Shown one piece after another: positions 48,704-58,606 of a DNA stretch of 64,000 nucleotides. Source of the DNA: Rebecca billardiae RCC1528 (Eukaryota; Haptophyta). The DNA is taken from the NCBI GenBank assembly GCA_965240325.2, contig OZ251239.1:1240001-1304000 (forward strand), given 5' to 3'. The notes beneath the pieces are model-generated. The model ran no database searches and was not told the origin of the DNA. It worked only from the letters and a program-made list of their open reading frames with translations. Each line of letters starts with the position of its first letter. The stretch's first letter is position 1. Made by a program: the position numbers and the translations under genes.

Positions 48704-50245
48704 TCAGACCTGCTGCCCCGCTGCGCCGACCGGGAACTGGCGCAGGAACGCCTCCGCGCCGCCCTTCTCGATGCACTCGCGCATCGGCCGGCCGCGCGCG
48801 AGGATGTCCTCCTCGGTGCAGTCCTCTCGGAAGTCGCAGCACAGCCCGTAGCCGTCGACCGAGACAAAGGGCGGGAGGCTGCCCGTGCGCGTGCGCGCGT
48901 TCATGCCAAAGTAGATCGAGCGCCCGACCTGCGAGCCGAACGAGCCGACGAACATGTCCGCGTGCGAGAGCACCTCCAGCTCCGCCGCGAGCGAGAGCGG
49001 CACGTGCTCGTCCAGGTTTTGACGAAACTCGACCCACGGCTTGGGCTTGGCGAGCTGCTCGCGCGGCCAGTCGACCGTCACCCAGTCGAAGGAGGTGGTG
49101 TTCGACACGGCCTCGCGCACGATGGCGGGGTCGTCGGTGGCGAGGTACACGGTCTGCAGCCCGTACCGCTCGCGCAGCATCTCGAGCTCGCGCGCGTACA
49201 CGTCCCACGTGTAGCAGTACCGGAAGAGCCGCTTGCCGCCCCGGATCATCATGTTGCGCGGGCCCTTGGTGCGCTGCTGCGACCCCTCGCACGAGTCGCC
49301 GTGCCGGACCTGCACCGCCGCGCTCGGGCCGGTGCGGCCCGGGCAGCGGGGCGGGATGGTGCCCATCTCGGCGGGCCGGCCGTCCGCGCAGCGCACGCGG
49401 ATGCGCGGGCGGAGGTACTCGAGCAGCGCGTCCGTCGGCCGCGTGAGCGCGCGCATCACCACCCCCATCAGCACGTACTGCAGCGGAGAGTCAGGGCCGA
49501 CCGCGCCGGGCGGCCAGACGGCGGCGGGCGGCCGCGCCGTGGCGGGCGGCGGCGGCTTGGGCGGGAAGCGCTCCCAGAGGCAGAACCAGCCCGCCCGCCG
49601 CCCTGGGCAGATCGTCCCGTTCCGCGTGTAGTGCCAGTCCGGGTCGTCCCGGACCTGCCAGCGCATCTGCGCCGGCAGGCCGGCGACGGCGCGCGCCGGG
49701 TTGGTGAGCGCCGCGTGGTTGGCGACGGCGAACTGGTGGAGCATCTTGCCCACCGTGCACGGGTGCTTGCGGTCGTTGATCACGTAGATGTTCTCCACAC
49801 GCCGCGAGCCGCGGCCGCTCACGTGAAAGTCGTCGGCGTGCGCGCCCGCGAGCGCGGCGTACGTCTCGTCCAGCGCCTGCTGCTGGCAGCGCGCGACGCG
49901 CGCGTCGGCGAACTCGGCGCGCCATCTCGCCGGCTCGGGGAGCTGGCTGAGCATGATGTCGAAGCGCTCGTCGCACTGCTGCCCCACGCGTCCCGGCGGG
50001 CAGCCGCGCAGCCGGAGGAGCGGCACGTCGCGCTCGTCGTCGAGGTCGCACGGGCGCTCGGCGGGAGCGGCCGCGCGCGCGGCCGGGCCGTCGATCGCTC
50101 GCGCGGGGTGCTCCGGCGCGTCCGCCGCGGCGAAGGTGACCACCGCCGTCGTGCGCGCGATCTCGCGCGCCCACACGCGCTGCACGACGAGCCACGCCGT
50201 CACGCACGCGAGCGCCACGAGCATGGCCGCGCTGGTCGAGCGCAT
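48704..50245 (-). CDS. GT23-like (alpha-1,6-fucosyltransferase-type) Golgi glycosyltransferase
   Basis: 513 residues from ATG 50,245 to TGA 48,704; an upstream in-frame GTG (50,338) is unlikely to be the start. An N-terminal anchor, AAMLVALACVTAWLVVQRV, gives a type II membrane protein. The C-terminal half matches the FUT8/NodZ fold: VQVRHGDSC (family V-R-R-x-D donor-site block), TVYLATDDPAIVREA, and SHADMFVGSFGSQVGR, corresponding to the FUT8 segment ending in SSQVCR. Family members move fucose from GDP-fucose to a core GlcNAc. Here the first Arg pair is Arg-His, so donor specificity may differ. Several Cys pairs and NGT/NTT sequons fit a lumenal location. No SH3 domain is visible. Confidence 0.78.
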   Translation of the reverse strand: MRSTSAAMLVALACVTAWLVVQRVWAREIARTTAVVTFAAADAPEHPARAIDGPAARAAAPAERPCDLDDERDVPLLRLRGCPPGRVGQQCDERFDIMLSQLPEPARWRAEFADARVARCQQQALDETYAALAGAHADDFHVSGRGSRRVENIYVINDRKHPCTVGKMLHQFAVANHAALTNPARAVAGLPAQMRWQVRDDPDWHYTRNGTICPGRRAGWFCLWERFPPKPPPPATARPPAAVWPPGAVGPDSPLQYVLMGVVMRALTRPTDALLEYLRPRIRVRCADGRPAEMGTIPPRCPGRTGPSAAVQVRHGDSCEGSQQRTKGPRNMMIRGGKRLFRYCYTWDVYARELEMLRERYGLQTVYLATDDPAIVREAVSNTTSFDWVTVDWPREQLAKPKPWVEFRQNLDEHVPLSLAAELEVLSHADMFVGSFGSQVGRSIYFGMNARTRTGSLPPFVSVDGYGLCCDFREDCTEEDILARGRPMRECIEKGGAEAFLRQFPVGAAGQQV

Positions 50246-50494
50246 CGTGCCGACGGCGACAGGGAGCGCCGGGCTGCTTCTTGGCGACCAGGTACGGTAG
50301 AGCTGCGCAAAACGACTGTACGTACGACTGTTGATCACTTGATTGTACTCGTCGTTTCAATATAGAGTGTACGTACGATGTTGATCATCAGTGTGCGGCG
50401 TGCGCGATGGCACTGTGTTTCAGAACTTCATGCAGACTCATGCTAGCGCCCCCTCTGCAGCTGGATACATCCACCAGCCTCCTTCAGCATGCAA

Positions 50495-52009
50495 TCATCG
50501 ACGCGACGGCGCTGCAGCTGCTGGCTCGCGCACCCGCGCCTCGAGCTCGCGCAGGTAGTGCAGCGTAGCGTGGTGCTCAGTCTCATCTCGTGTCGCGGGG
50601 CCCTCGCGCACTTCGCCGGCCGGTGGTGCACCCGCGGGCTCGGCACCGCCCTCCATGACCAAGCGCAGCACGCGCAGGTGCGACGGGTCGGCCGCCTGCT
50701 CGACGAGACGCAGCCGTGTGCGCTCACGCACGAGCTCGGCGCGCGTGTGCACGAGCTCGGCGCGCATGCGCTCGGTGGCGGCGCGCTCGGCGGCGAGCTC
50801 GGCGGCAGCATCGGCGTGCCGCGTGCTTGCGGCGGGCTCGACCAGCCGGCCGAGCAGCGGAGCGTCTGCCACATGCTCCTCGCCACCTCCACCGCGTGGC
50901 CCGTCAGCGGGCGGTGCAGTGCCCAGGGCGGGCTGCGTGTGCGCTGCATGCGCCCTGCTCGGCCCCGCGCGCTTGCCCGGCCCATCGCCGCGGCTGCGCA
51001 GGCCGCTGCCGCTCGCGACGTCAGGGCGTCGCGGAGGGCGAGCCTCGGCGCGAGCCGTGGCCCTCGGCTGCTGTGGATGCGACTGCGAGCCAGTGGCTGC
51101 GGCAGCTGCTGGGGTCGGGGTGCCGCCATTGTGCTGCACACGCCGGCGCTTTGTGCTGCCCCCCAGCCGAGGCTCAGGAGCTGCAGCCCGCTTGCACTCG
51201 CGCCACGCGCGCTTGCTGATCATGCCATCCAGCTTGTGCGTAGCGCAGCGACTGAGACGTTTGTCGCCCGGCATGCCAAAGGACGGATGCTTGTCACAGC
51301 CGGCATGCTCACACCTGGGGTTCTTCACGTCCACCATGCCGGCCAGCTTGTGCGTGGCGCAGCGGCTGGCACGTGTGTCACCCGGCATGCCAAAGTACGG
51401 CACCTTGTCACAGCCGGCATGCTCGCACCTGCGGTTGTGCACGTTGACCATGCCAGCCAGCTTGTGCGTGGCGCAGCGGCTGGGGCGTGTGTCGCCCGGC
51501 ATGCCGTAGCCCGGCTGCTTGTCACAGCCGGCATGCTCGCACCTGCGGCTCTTCACGTCCACCATGCCGGCCAGCGTGTGCGTGGCGCAGCGGCTGGCAC
51601 GTGTGTCGCCAGGCATGCCGAAGGACGGCTGCTTGTCACAGCCGGCATGCTCACACCTGGGGTTCTTCACGTCCACCATGCCGGCCAGCTTGTGCGTGGC
51701 GCAGCGGCTGGCACGTGTGTCACCCGGCATGCCAAAGTACGGCACCTTGTCACAGCCGGCATGCTCGCACCTGCGGTTGACCACGTCCACCATGCCGGCC
51801 AGCTTGTGCGTGGCGCAGCGGCTGGGGCGTGTGTCGCCCGGCATGCCGTAGCCCGGCCGCTTGTCACAGCCGGCATGCTCGCACCTGCGGTTGTGCACGT
51901 TGACCATGCCAGCCAGCTTGTGCGTGGCGCAGCGGGTGCGGGTTGTGTCGCCGGGCATGCCGAAGGACGCCTGCTTGTCACAGCCGGCTCGATTGCACGT
52001 GCGGGGCAT
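50495..52009 (-). CDS. EsV-1-7 repeat protein, 7 repeats (copy 2)
   Basis: 504 residues, ATG at 52,009, TGA at 50,495, single exon. Seven C-x4-C-x16-C-x2-H-x12 repeats (114 bp each) fill residues 5-270. The first has the variant CNRAGCDK shared by the starts of copies 3 and 4. Repeats 2-4 and 5-7 show a 3-unit periodicity (Gly-Tyr type, VPYFG type, HPSF/QPSF type), pointing to duplication in blocks. The rest is a basic, Ser/Pro/Gln-rich linker, an Ala/Glu/Arg-rich coiled-coil-like helix and the conserved tail PSHLRVLRLVMEG...HYLRELEARVREP. Relative to copies 3 and 4, a 3-kb transposon insertion begins 106 bp upstream of its start codon. Confidence 0.88.
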   Translation of the reverse strand: MPRTCNRAGCDKQASFGMPGDTTRTRCATHKLAGMVNVHNRRCEHAGCDKRPGYGMPGDTRPSRCATHKLAGMVDVVNRRCEHAGCDKVPYFGMPGDTRASRCATHKLAGMVDVKNPRCEHAGCDKQPSFGMPGDTRASRCATHTLAGMVDVKSRRCEHAGCDKQPGYGMPGDTRPSRCATHKLAGMVNVHNRRCEHAGCDKVPYFGMPGDTRASRCATHKLAGMVDVKNPRCEHAGCDKHPSFGMPGDKRLSRCATHKLDGMISKRAWRECKRAAAPEPRLGGSTKRRRVQHNGGTPTPAAAAATGSQSHPQQPRATARAEARPPRRPDVASGSGLRSRGDGPGKRAGPSRAHAAHTQPALGTAPPADGPRGGGGEEHVADAPLLGRLVEPAASTRHADAAAELAAERAATERMRAELVHTRAELVRERTRLRLVEQAADPSHLRVLRLVMEGGAEPAGAPPAGEVREGPATRDETEHHATLHYLRELEARVREPAAAAPSRR

Positions 52010-52120
52010 CCCCCTGTGTGGACTACGCGAGGAAGGTGGAGTGCCGCAAGGATGATGGTGAAAAATGACTTATCGAGGCGAGGCCGTCGTCATCGTGCGC
52101 CAGCCTGGCCGGAGTCAAGG

Positions 52121-53996
52121 CCGTATGGATTCAATCTTTCATGAAAGATTGAAATGGCCATTGAAAGTTTCAGTATTTTTCATGAAAATTTCATGAAAAG
52201 TGAAAGATTGTGAAGTTTTCACGTCCTGCGCTGCGGGAATTAATTTATTCCCAGCAGTGACTAAAATGATTTTCCGCCCACCATGTCGGCGGCATCGAGC
52301 CGCCTCGGCGGAGCAAGGCCGGGCGCTACGGCGCGTGCGGCGCGTGAGGCGCGCGCACGCACGCGCGTGGCGCGCTCCACCTTGCTTAGCCCCGGCTTTT
52401 GTCCTGCTCCCTGGCTCCCTGCTGCGCGTCTCCGCGCCGCAGACTGACGGCGCCGACTACTACGAGCCGTGATCACACGGCGGCTCGGCGCGTGTGAGCC
52501 TGCTGTATGAGCGAGCTCAGACGACCGAGGTCGAGGCTGACTTCGACCGGCTGCTGCAGGAGAAGCCTCAGCAGGAGCTCGAGGCTGAGAAGGCTGCTGA
52601 GCGCTTGCGGACGCTGACTCTGGACAACCGGGTGATGGATTCTATGGAGCCACTGTCGCCTTGGGGGTGCTCGGTGCTCTCGAGGCCCGAGATGTTGTTG
52701 AATGTTTCGCTGCAGGGTGTATGAAGGGCTGACGGAAGGCATGCCGAGGATAGTAGCATGTTGCGCCAAGGCCGCATGCCGTGACAGTGACGATCCACGC
52801 GCTGTCGGCCAGCACCGCTGGCTTGCCGTGCGCAGCCGCGCCACGCGCGGCCATGCTGGCAAGGAATATATTTTCGGAGAAAATCACGTCATTTTTTATT
52901 CCCGCCGAGCAATCTTTCATGAAAGATTGGAATAAGCCCATTTCACGTAACCAACCTCCAATAGCTGGCGGGTGTCTGAACTACAAACAATTCTGTCCGA
53001 GCCGAGAGGAGTTTGGGGGGAGGGCCGGGGCGGTGAGCCGCGTTGCCAGCCGCTCGGTGGCGCCGCCGCCGAGGTCGTCTCCGCGTCACACATCGACGTG
53101 CGTCGGTGTGATGTGTCTCATCGGGCGTGTGTGAGTACTTGCAGGGGCCCTGCATTCCTTTAAGGCTCGGCATCGCACTCCTCCGAGTGTGCACGCTCGT
53201 CAACGCCGTGCCGTGCGACTGCTGCGCGTGTGGGCTTACACGCCGGCAATGTAGGCGAGACGAGCGGGGCTGAGCGCCAAGAGATGGGCGCTTCCACGCG
53301 GGAGTAGTCTGGTGCGAGGCCCCCGATCCCTCGCGCATCGGCTCGAAGCGCGCCTGGAGCTGAAGTAGCGAGTCTGTCCGCTGCCCACGCGATGGCCACA
53401 CCATCGTCCAAATCGCAGAAACACGTCGTTCTGAGGTGTTTTAGCTCAGCTTGGGATGGGGGAGACAAGACTGTGCAGGAGAGTGCCCAGTGCTTCAGGC
53501 ACGCTTCGAGCCGATGCGCGAGGGATCGGGGGCCTCGCACCAGACTACTCCCGCGTGGAAGCGCCCATCTCTTGGCGCTCAGCCCCGCTCGTCTCGCCTA
53601 CATTGCCGGCGTGTAAGCCCACACGCGCAGCAGTCGCACGGCACGGCGTTGACGAGCGTGCACACTCGGAGGAGTGCGATGCCGAGCCTTAAAGGAATGC
53701 AGGGCCCCTGCAAGTACTCACACACGCCCGATGAGACACATCACACCGACGCACGTCGATGTGTGACGCGGAGACGACCTCGGCGGCGGCGCCACCGAGC
53801 GGCTGGCAACGCGGCTCACCGCCCCGGCCCTCCCCCCAAACTCCTCTCGGCTCGGACAGAATTGTTTGTAGTTCAGACTCCCGCCAGCTATTGGAGGTTG
53901 GTTACGTGAAATGGGCTTATGGCCTTTGAAACTTTCAGTATTTTTCATGAAAATTTCATGAAATGAAAGATTGTGAAATATTTCATCCACATCCAT
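52121..53996. mobile_element. inner inverted-repeat element (IR1)
   Basis: Flanked by AGTCAAGG at 52,113-52,120 and 53,997-54,004, so it inserted into the left terminus of the outer element with its own 8-bp duplication. It contains two near-identical 429-bp arms, 52,932-53,360 and 53,492-53,920, separated by 131 bp. Outside the arms a direct repeat (TTTCAGTATTTTTCATGAAA ... TGAAAGATTGTGAA) lies at about 52,168-52,215 and 53,931-53,977. The 20-bp palindrome CAATCTTTCATGAAAGATTG occurs twice (52,132-52,151 and 52,910-52,929). No coding capacity. Confidence 0.75.
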
Positions 53997-54000
53997 AGTC

Positions 54001-55125
54001 AAGGGTAGTAAGGGCAAGGGAGGCTCCCTTGGTAAGGGTGAGCACTCCGCTGGCGACAGCCGCGAAGGTCGGCAGCCCTCTGTTTGCCGCGAGCGGAGCG
54101 GAGCGAGTGCTATCAGCGGCGGAGGGCGCTGAGGCCGCGCACGGCGTGAGGCGCGGCGTCGGCCGAGTCGGTCCGCGGAGGATGCGCGGCGCTCGGCCCG
54201 CTGCGCAGCGGCAGTGCGCCTCACTTTGCCCCGAGCGCCGTCCTCCGCGTCGCCTCCTTCCCGCCTTGGAGCAGCACGCATGTGCGCGCCGGCACCTTGA
54301 AGGCGGCACGGGCTTGCTCAGACGACCGCGCGCGCGTGGCGCGCGACTTGGTCGGCTGCGCGCGCGCGCCGCCGCGGTGCAAGGTAGCGCCGCCGCATGC
54401 GCGCGCCGTGCCAGCGCGAGAGCGTGTGCGCGGACCTGAGTGCGACCTCACACACATGTCGAATGCTGCTTGGCATCCGACTTGCGGACTGACGGGAAGC
54501 TGGAAAAGACAGCGGCGTGAGTGTTGGTACCATCGATGCGGAGCCTTAGCGTCCACTTGCATTCGTGCTGAGAAGGAATAGACAAGACTAGGCCTTCGTC
54601 CTGGGTATCCAATGTCACTCAACACCTCGCTGATCGACCCGACGAGTGCCAGCGTGAGGCACAGCAAATCATTCGTGAGAGCAAGCAGACAAGCGAGCAC
54701 TACGCTCATGAGATGGCCGTGAGCAAAGGCTCGCGCGGGCACGGCGCGCGCATGTGGTGGCGCTACCTTGCACCGCGGCGGCGCGCGCGCGCAGCCGACC
54801 AAGTCGCGCGCCACGCGCGCGCGGTCGTCTGAGCAAGCCCGTGCCGCCTTCAAGGTGGCGGCGCGCACATGCGTGCTGCTCCAAGGCGGGAAGGAGGCGA
54901 CGCGGAGGACGGCGCTCGGGGCAAAGTGAGGCGCACTGCCGCTGCGCAGCGGGCCGAGCGCCGCGCATCCTCCGCGGACCGACTCGGCCGACGCCGCGCC
55001 TCACGCCGTGCGCGGCCTCAGCGCCCTCCGCCGCTGATAGCACTCGCTCCGCTCCGCTCGCGGCAAACAGAGGGCTGCCGACCTCGCGGCTGTCGCCAGC
55101 GGAGTTGCTCACCCTTACTACCCTT
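54001..55125. mobile_element. outer inverted-repeat element (IR2)
   Basis: Arms at 54,001-54,420 and 54,730-55,125 are highly similar in inverted orientation and start with AAGGGTAGTAAGGG. The left arm carries an extra 23-bp imperfect copy (CAAGGGAGGCTCCCTTGG) near its end. The central 309 bp has no gene. Confidence 0.75.
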
Positions 55126-55294
55126 GCCGGAGTGCCTTTGCCGGACGCGGGAAGCTGGAAAGCACCTGTCAACGGAAGGGTGTCAGACTTGGATCTCGCA
55201 GCCGGCGAGATCGGCCCGCCCGCGCGAATCTGCTCGGCTGCCGCCTGCCAGCGGTCCGACCGCGGCACCGCGCGCGCTCGCCGCGCGCGAGGGA

Positions 55295-55612
55295 ATGGCG
55301 CTCGGCCGCCCGGCGGCGCGGCCGAAGGATGCGTCGTTCGACGAGGCGTGGACGCTCGTCGACCCCGCGCAGCCCTCCTCCCCGCCGCGCCAGTCCGCCG
55401 CCGCCGACGCCGCCGACGCGGCGGACGCGGACGCGCACAGCCTCGTGCGCTGTCGCATCTGCGAGGTGCTGGTTGACGCCGCGGCGATCCAGTCGCACGC
55501 GCAGCTGTGCGTGCTGGTGTGCGCGCACGCGCAGGAGGCGTGCGCGGTGAACGAGAGGCTGCTCACCGTCGACCGCCGCCTCGCCGCCTCGATCGCGCAG
55601 AGTGCGAGCTAG
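55295..55612 (+). pseudogene. IREH1-like kinase, truncated copy 1 (zinc-finger end only)
   Basis: 105 codons from ATG 55,295. It is nearly identical to the first 103 residues of the intact kinase at 61,979: the MALGRPAARPK start, FDEAWTLVDPAQPSSPP, and the C-x2-C-x11-H-x3-C zinc finger CRICEVLVDAAAIQSHAQLC. It ends with SIAQSAS and a stop where the intact gene continues SIAQREQLHALE. The following bases match those after the second truncated copy, so both derive from one shortened ancestor. The frame is intact and could still yield a small zinc-finger protein, but the kinase domain is gone. Confidence 0.75.
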
Positions 55613-55863
55613 CGGGGCCGCTGTGCGGTGTGCCGCTCAGGCGAGACCGCGAGTGCCGGTCCTGCGCGATGTCGAGAGACGAGCTAAGGACGGACCGGGA
55701 TCATCGGACGAGAGTCGTGATGCCACGCGTGACCAAGATGGCGGGCCGCCCGGTGGCGCCATTACCTCATGGCACCACTCTCCCACAGCGGCCGGCCAGC
55801 GTGACATCATAGTATTCCGGATTGCGTCGCGCGATTCCCGATTCAGAGAATCAGTCAATCAGC

Positions 55864-57369
55864 CTACGTCGTCCCGACTGGACGGACGCCGCTGACGCCT
55901 GGCGCACGCACCCGCGCCTCCAGCTCGCGCAGGTACCGCAGCGTGGCATCGCGCTCATCATCAGACCCACCGCGTGTTGTCGCCCCCCCGCGCACGTCGC
56001 CGGCCAGTGGTGCGCCCGCGGGCTCGGCGCCGCCCTCCATGACCAAGCGCAGCACGCGCAGGTGCGACGGGTCGGCCGCCTGCTCGACGAGACGCAGCCG
56101 CATGCGCGCGCGCACGAGCTCGGCGCGCATGCGCTCGGTGGCGGCGCGCTCGGCAGCGAGCTCGGCGGCAGCGTCGGCGTGCCGCGTGTCCGCGGCGGGC
56201 TTATCGACCAGCCGGCCGAGCAGCGGGGCATCTGCCGCATGCCCACGGCCGGCGCTGCTGCCCGGCCCGTCCGCGGGAGGAGGAGTGCTTAGGGCTGGCT
56301 GTGTGTGCGCTGCATGCGCCCTGCTCGGCCCCGCGCGCTTGCCCGGCCCATCGCCGCGGCTGCGCAGGCCGCTGCCGCTCGCGACGTCAGGGCGTCGCGG
56401 AGGGCGAGCCTCGGCGCGAGCCGTGGCCCTCGGCTGCTGTGGATGCGACTGCGAGCCAGCGGCTGCGGCAGCTGCAGTCGTGCCGCTGTTGCGCTGCACG
56501 CGCATGCGCTTTGCGCTGCCGCCCTGCTGAGGCCCAGGAGCTGTAGCCCGCTTCCGCTCGCGCCAGGCGCGCACGCTGATCATGCCGGCCAGCTTGTGCG
56601 TGGCGCATCGACTGAGACGTGTGTCGCCCGGCATGCCGAAGGACGGCACCTTGTCACATCCAGCATGCTCACACCTGCGGCTGTTCACGTCGACCATGCC
56701 AGCCAGCTTGTGCGTGGCACAGCGGCTGGCACGTGTGTCACCAGGCATGCCGCAGGACGGCTGCTTGTCACAGCCGGCATGCTCGCACCTGGGGTGCTTT
56801 ACGTCGACCATGCCGGCCAGCTTGTGCGTGGCGCAGCGGCTGGCACGTGTGTCACCCGGCATGCCAAAGTACGGCTGCTTGTCACAGCCGGCATGCTCGC
56901 ACCTGCGGCTCTTCACGTCGACCATGCCGGCCAGCTTGTGCGTGCCACAGCGGCTAGCACGTTTGCCGCCCGGCATGCCAAAGGACGGCTGCTTGTCACA
57001 GCCGGCATGCTCGCACCTGCGGTTGGTCACGTCCACCATGCCGGCCAGCTTGTGCGTGCCACAGCGGCTAGCACGTTTGCCGCCCGGCATGCCAAAGGAC
57101 GGCTGCTTGTCACAGCCGGCATGCTCGCACCTGCGGTTGGTCACGTCCACCATGCCGGCCAGCTTGTGCGTGCCACAGCGGCTAGCACGTTTGCCGCCCG
57201 GCATGCCAAAGGACGGCTGCTTGTCACAGCCGGCATGCTCGCACCTGCGGTTGGTCACGTCCACCATGCCGGCCAGCTTGTGCGTGCCGCAGCGGCTGGC
57301 ACGTGTGTCGCCGGGCATGCCGAAGGACGGCCGCTTGTCACAGCCGGCTCGATTGCACGTGCGGGGCAT
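55864..57369 (-). CDS. EsV-1-7 repeat protein, 7 repeats (copy 3)
   Basis: 501 residues, ATG at 57,369, TAG at 55,864. Seven EsV-1-7 repeats fill residues 5-270. Repeats 2-4 are nearly identical at DNA level (QPSFGMPGGKRASRCGTH), marking recent expansion of a single unit; the conserved Cys and His ligands are present in all seven. Linker, coiled-coil-like helix and the PSHLRVLRLVMEG...RYLRELEARVRAPG tail align with copies 1 and 2 without gaps that break the frame. It is divergent from kinase fragment 2 with 228 bp between the starts, as in copy 4. Confidence 0.88.
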   Translation of the reverse strand: MPRTCNRAGCDKRPSFGMPGDTRASRCGTHKLAGMVDVTNRRCEHAGCDKQPSFGMPGGKRASRCGTHKLAGMVDVTNRRCEHAGCDKQPSFGMPGGKRASRCGTHKLAGMVDVTNRRCEHAGCDKQPSFGMPGGKRASRCGTHKLAGMVDVKSRRCEHAGCDKQPYFGMPGDTRASRCATHKLAGMVDVKHPRCEHAGCDKQPSCGMPGDTRASRCATHKLAGMVDVNSRRCEHAGCDKVPSFGMPGDTRLSRCATHKLAGMISVRAWRERKRATAPGPQQGGSAKRMRVQRNSGTTAAAAAAGSQSHPQQPRATARAEARPPRRPDVASGSGLRSRGDGPGKRAGPSRAHAAHTQPALSTPPPADGPGSSAGRGHAADAPLLGRLVDKPAADTRHADAAAELAAERAATERMRAELVRARMRLRLVEQAADPSHLRVLRLVMEGGAEPAGAPLAGDVRGGATTRGGSDDERDATLRYLRELEARVRAPGVSGVRPVGTT

Positions 57370-57597
57370 CCCCCCGTGTCGACTACGCGAGGAAGGTGGA
57401 GTGCCGCAAGGATGATGGGGATGACTTATCGAGGCGAGGCCGTCAATCCGTCATCGTGCGCCAAGCCTGGCCGGAGTGCCTTGCCGGACGTGGGAAGCAC
57501 TTCAGACTGGATCTCGCAGCAGGCGAGATCGGCCCGTCCGCGCGAATCTGCTCGGCTGCCAGCGGTCCGACCGCGGCACCGCGCGCGCTCTGAGGGA
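57370..57597. promoter_or_regulatory. conserved bidirectional spacer, module 3
   Basis: 228 bp between divergent start codons, nearly identical to 61,739-61,978 and (interrupted by transposons) to 52,010-52,115 plus 55,126-55,294. It contains GAGGAAGGTGGAGTGCCGCA and CTTATCGAGGCGAGGCCGTC. A shared promoter is inferred from position and conservation; no known promoter element is identified. Confidence 0.5.
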
Positions 57598-57905
57598 ATG
57601 GCGCTCGGCCGCCCGGCGGCGCGGCCGAAGGAGGCGTCGTTCGACGAGGCATGGACGCTCGTCGACCCCGCGCAGCCCTCGTCCCCGCCGCGCCAGTCCG
57701 CCGCCGCCGCCGCCGCCGACGCGGCGGACGCGGACGCGCACAGCCTCGTGCGCTGTCGCATCACTGCGAGGTGTTGGTCGACGCCGCGGGGATCCAGTCG
57801 CACGCGCAGCTGTGCGTGCCTGTGTGCGCGCACGCGCAGGAGGCGTGCGCGGCGAACGAGCGGCTGCTCGCCGTCGACCGCCACCCCGCCGCCTCGTCCA
57901 CGTAG
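57598..57905 (+). pseudogene. IREH1-like kinase, truncated and frameshifted copy 2
   Basis: The ATG at 57,598 begins MALGRPAARPKEASF as in the intact gene. At about 57,761-57,766 the run CGCATCTGCGAGG of the other copies reads CGCATCACTGCGAGG, a 2-bp insertion that shifts the frame inside the zinc finger after its first two ligand positions. The homology then ends, as in copy 1, near the codons for RRLAAS, followed by a stop. It is a dead remnant of the zinc-finger end. Confidence 0.85.
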
Positions 57906-58168
57906 TGCGAGCGGGGCCACTGCGCCGACGCTCACTGGCGAGACCGCGAGTGCAGTCCCCCAGTGTCGATCGGAGAGTGACGACTAAGCCCGCCGGGACT
58001 TACTGGGATTATCATCGACTCACAGAGTCATGATGCCACGCCTGGCCATGGCGGCGGGCCGCCTGATGGCGCTCTTACCTCATGGTACCACTCTCCACCA
58101 GCGGCCGGCCAGCCGACCCGCGTCCGTGCACGGTCCGTGACGTACTCAGTTCATTCAAAACTGCGCCG

Positions 58169-58606
58169 TCATTCCGATAATCGGCCGGTCGTCTCGACCG
58201 GGACGGGCGCCGCTGACGCATGGCTCACGCACCCGCGCCTCCAGCTCGCGCAGGTACCGCAGCGTGGCATCGCGCTCATCATCAGACCCACCGCGTGTTG
58301 AGTCGCCCCCCCGCGCACGTCGCCGGCCCGTGGTGTGCCCGCGGGCTCGGCCGCGCCCTCCGTGACCAAGCGCAGCACGCGCAGGTGTGACGGGTCGGCC
58401 GCCTGCTCGACGAGACGCAGCCGCATGCGCGCGCGCACGAGCTCGGCGCGCATGCGCTCGGTGGCGGCACGCTCGGCGGCGAGCTCAGCGGTAGCGTCGG
58501 CGGGACGCGTGTCCGTCGGGCTCGACCAGCCGGCCGAGCAGCGGAGCATCTGCTCCATGCCCACTGCCGTCGCTGCTGCCCGGCCCGTCCGCGGGCGGAG
58601 CAGTGC
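58169..58606 (-). pseudogene. degraded C-terminal domain of EsV-1-7 copy 4
   Basis: Remnant of the coiled-coil and tail. The stretch ADATAELAAERAATERMRAE (about 58,440-58,500) and PSHLRVLRLVTEG match copies 1-3, but they are separated from the repeat region by the 1-bp deletion and a second shift near 58,526. They are cut from the YLRELEARVRAPG tail by a 2-bp insertion (ACTCAACACG against ACAACACG) near 58,300. Confidence 0.75.

Larger units (their letters stand above)
52116..55125. mobile_element. nested pair of inverted-repeat transposons inserted in the EsV-1-7/kinase promoter
   Basis: In the modules at 57.4 and 61.8 kb the sequence ...GCCTGGCCGGAGTGCCTTGCCGGACG is continuous. Here it is split: GCCGGAGT at 52,108-52,115 and again at 55,126-55,133, with 3,010 bp between. 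The two copies are the target-site duplication of this insertion. The outer element has perfect termini CAAGGGTAGTAAGGG (left end now interrupted) and CCCTTACTACCCTTG (right end at 55,112-55,126), resembling hAT-type termini and an 8-bp target size (inference). No transposase is encoded. Confidence 0.75.

Noticed and set aside
50246-50338. N-terminal extension of the GT23-like protein
   Set aside because: It needs a GTG start; the ATG at 50,245 puts the membrane anchor at the usual place for a type II enzyme.
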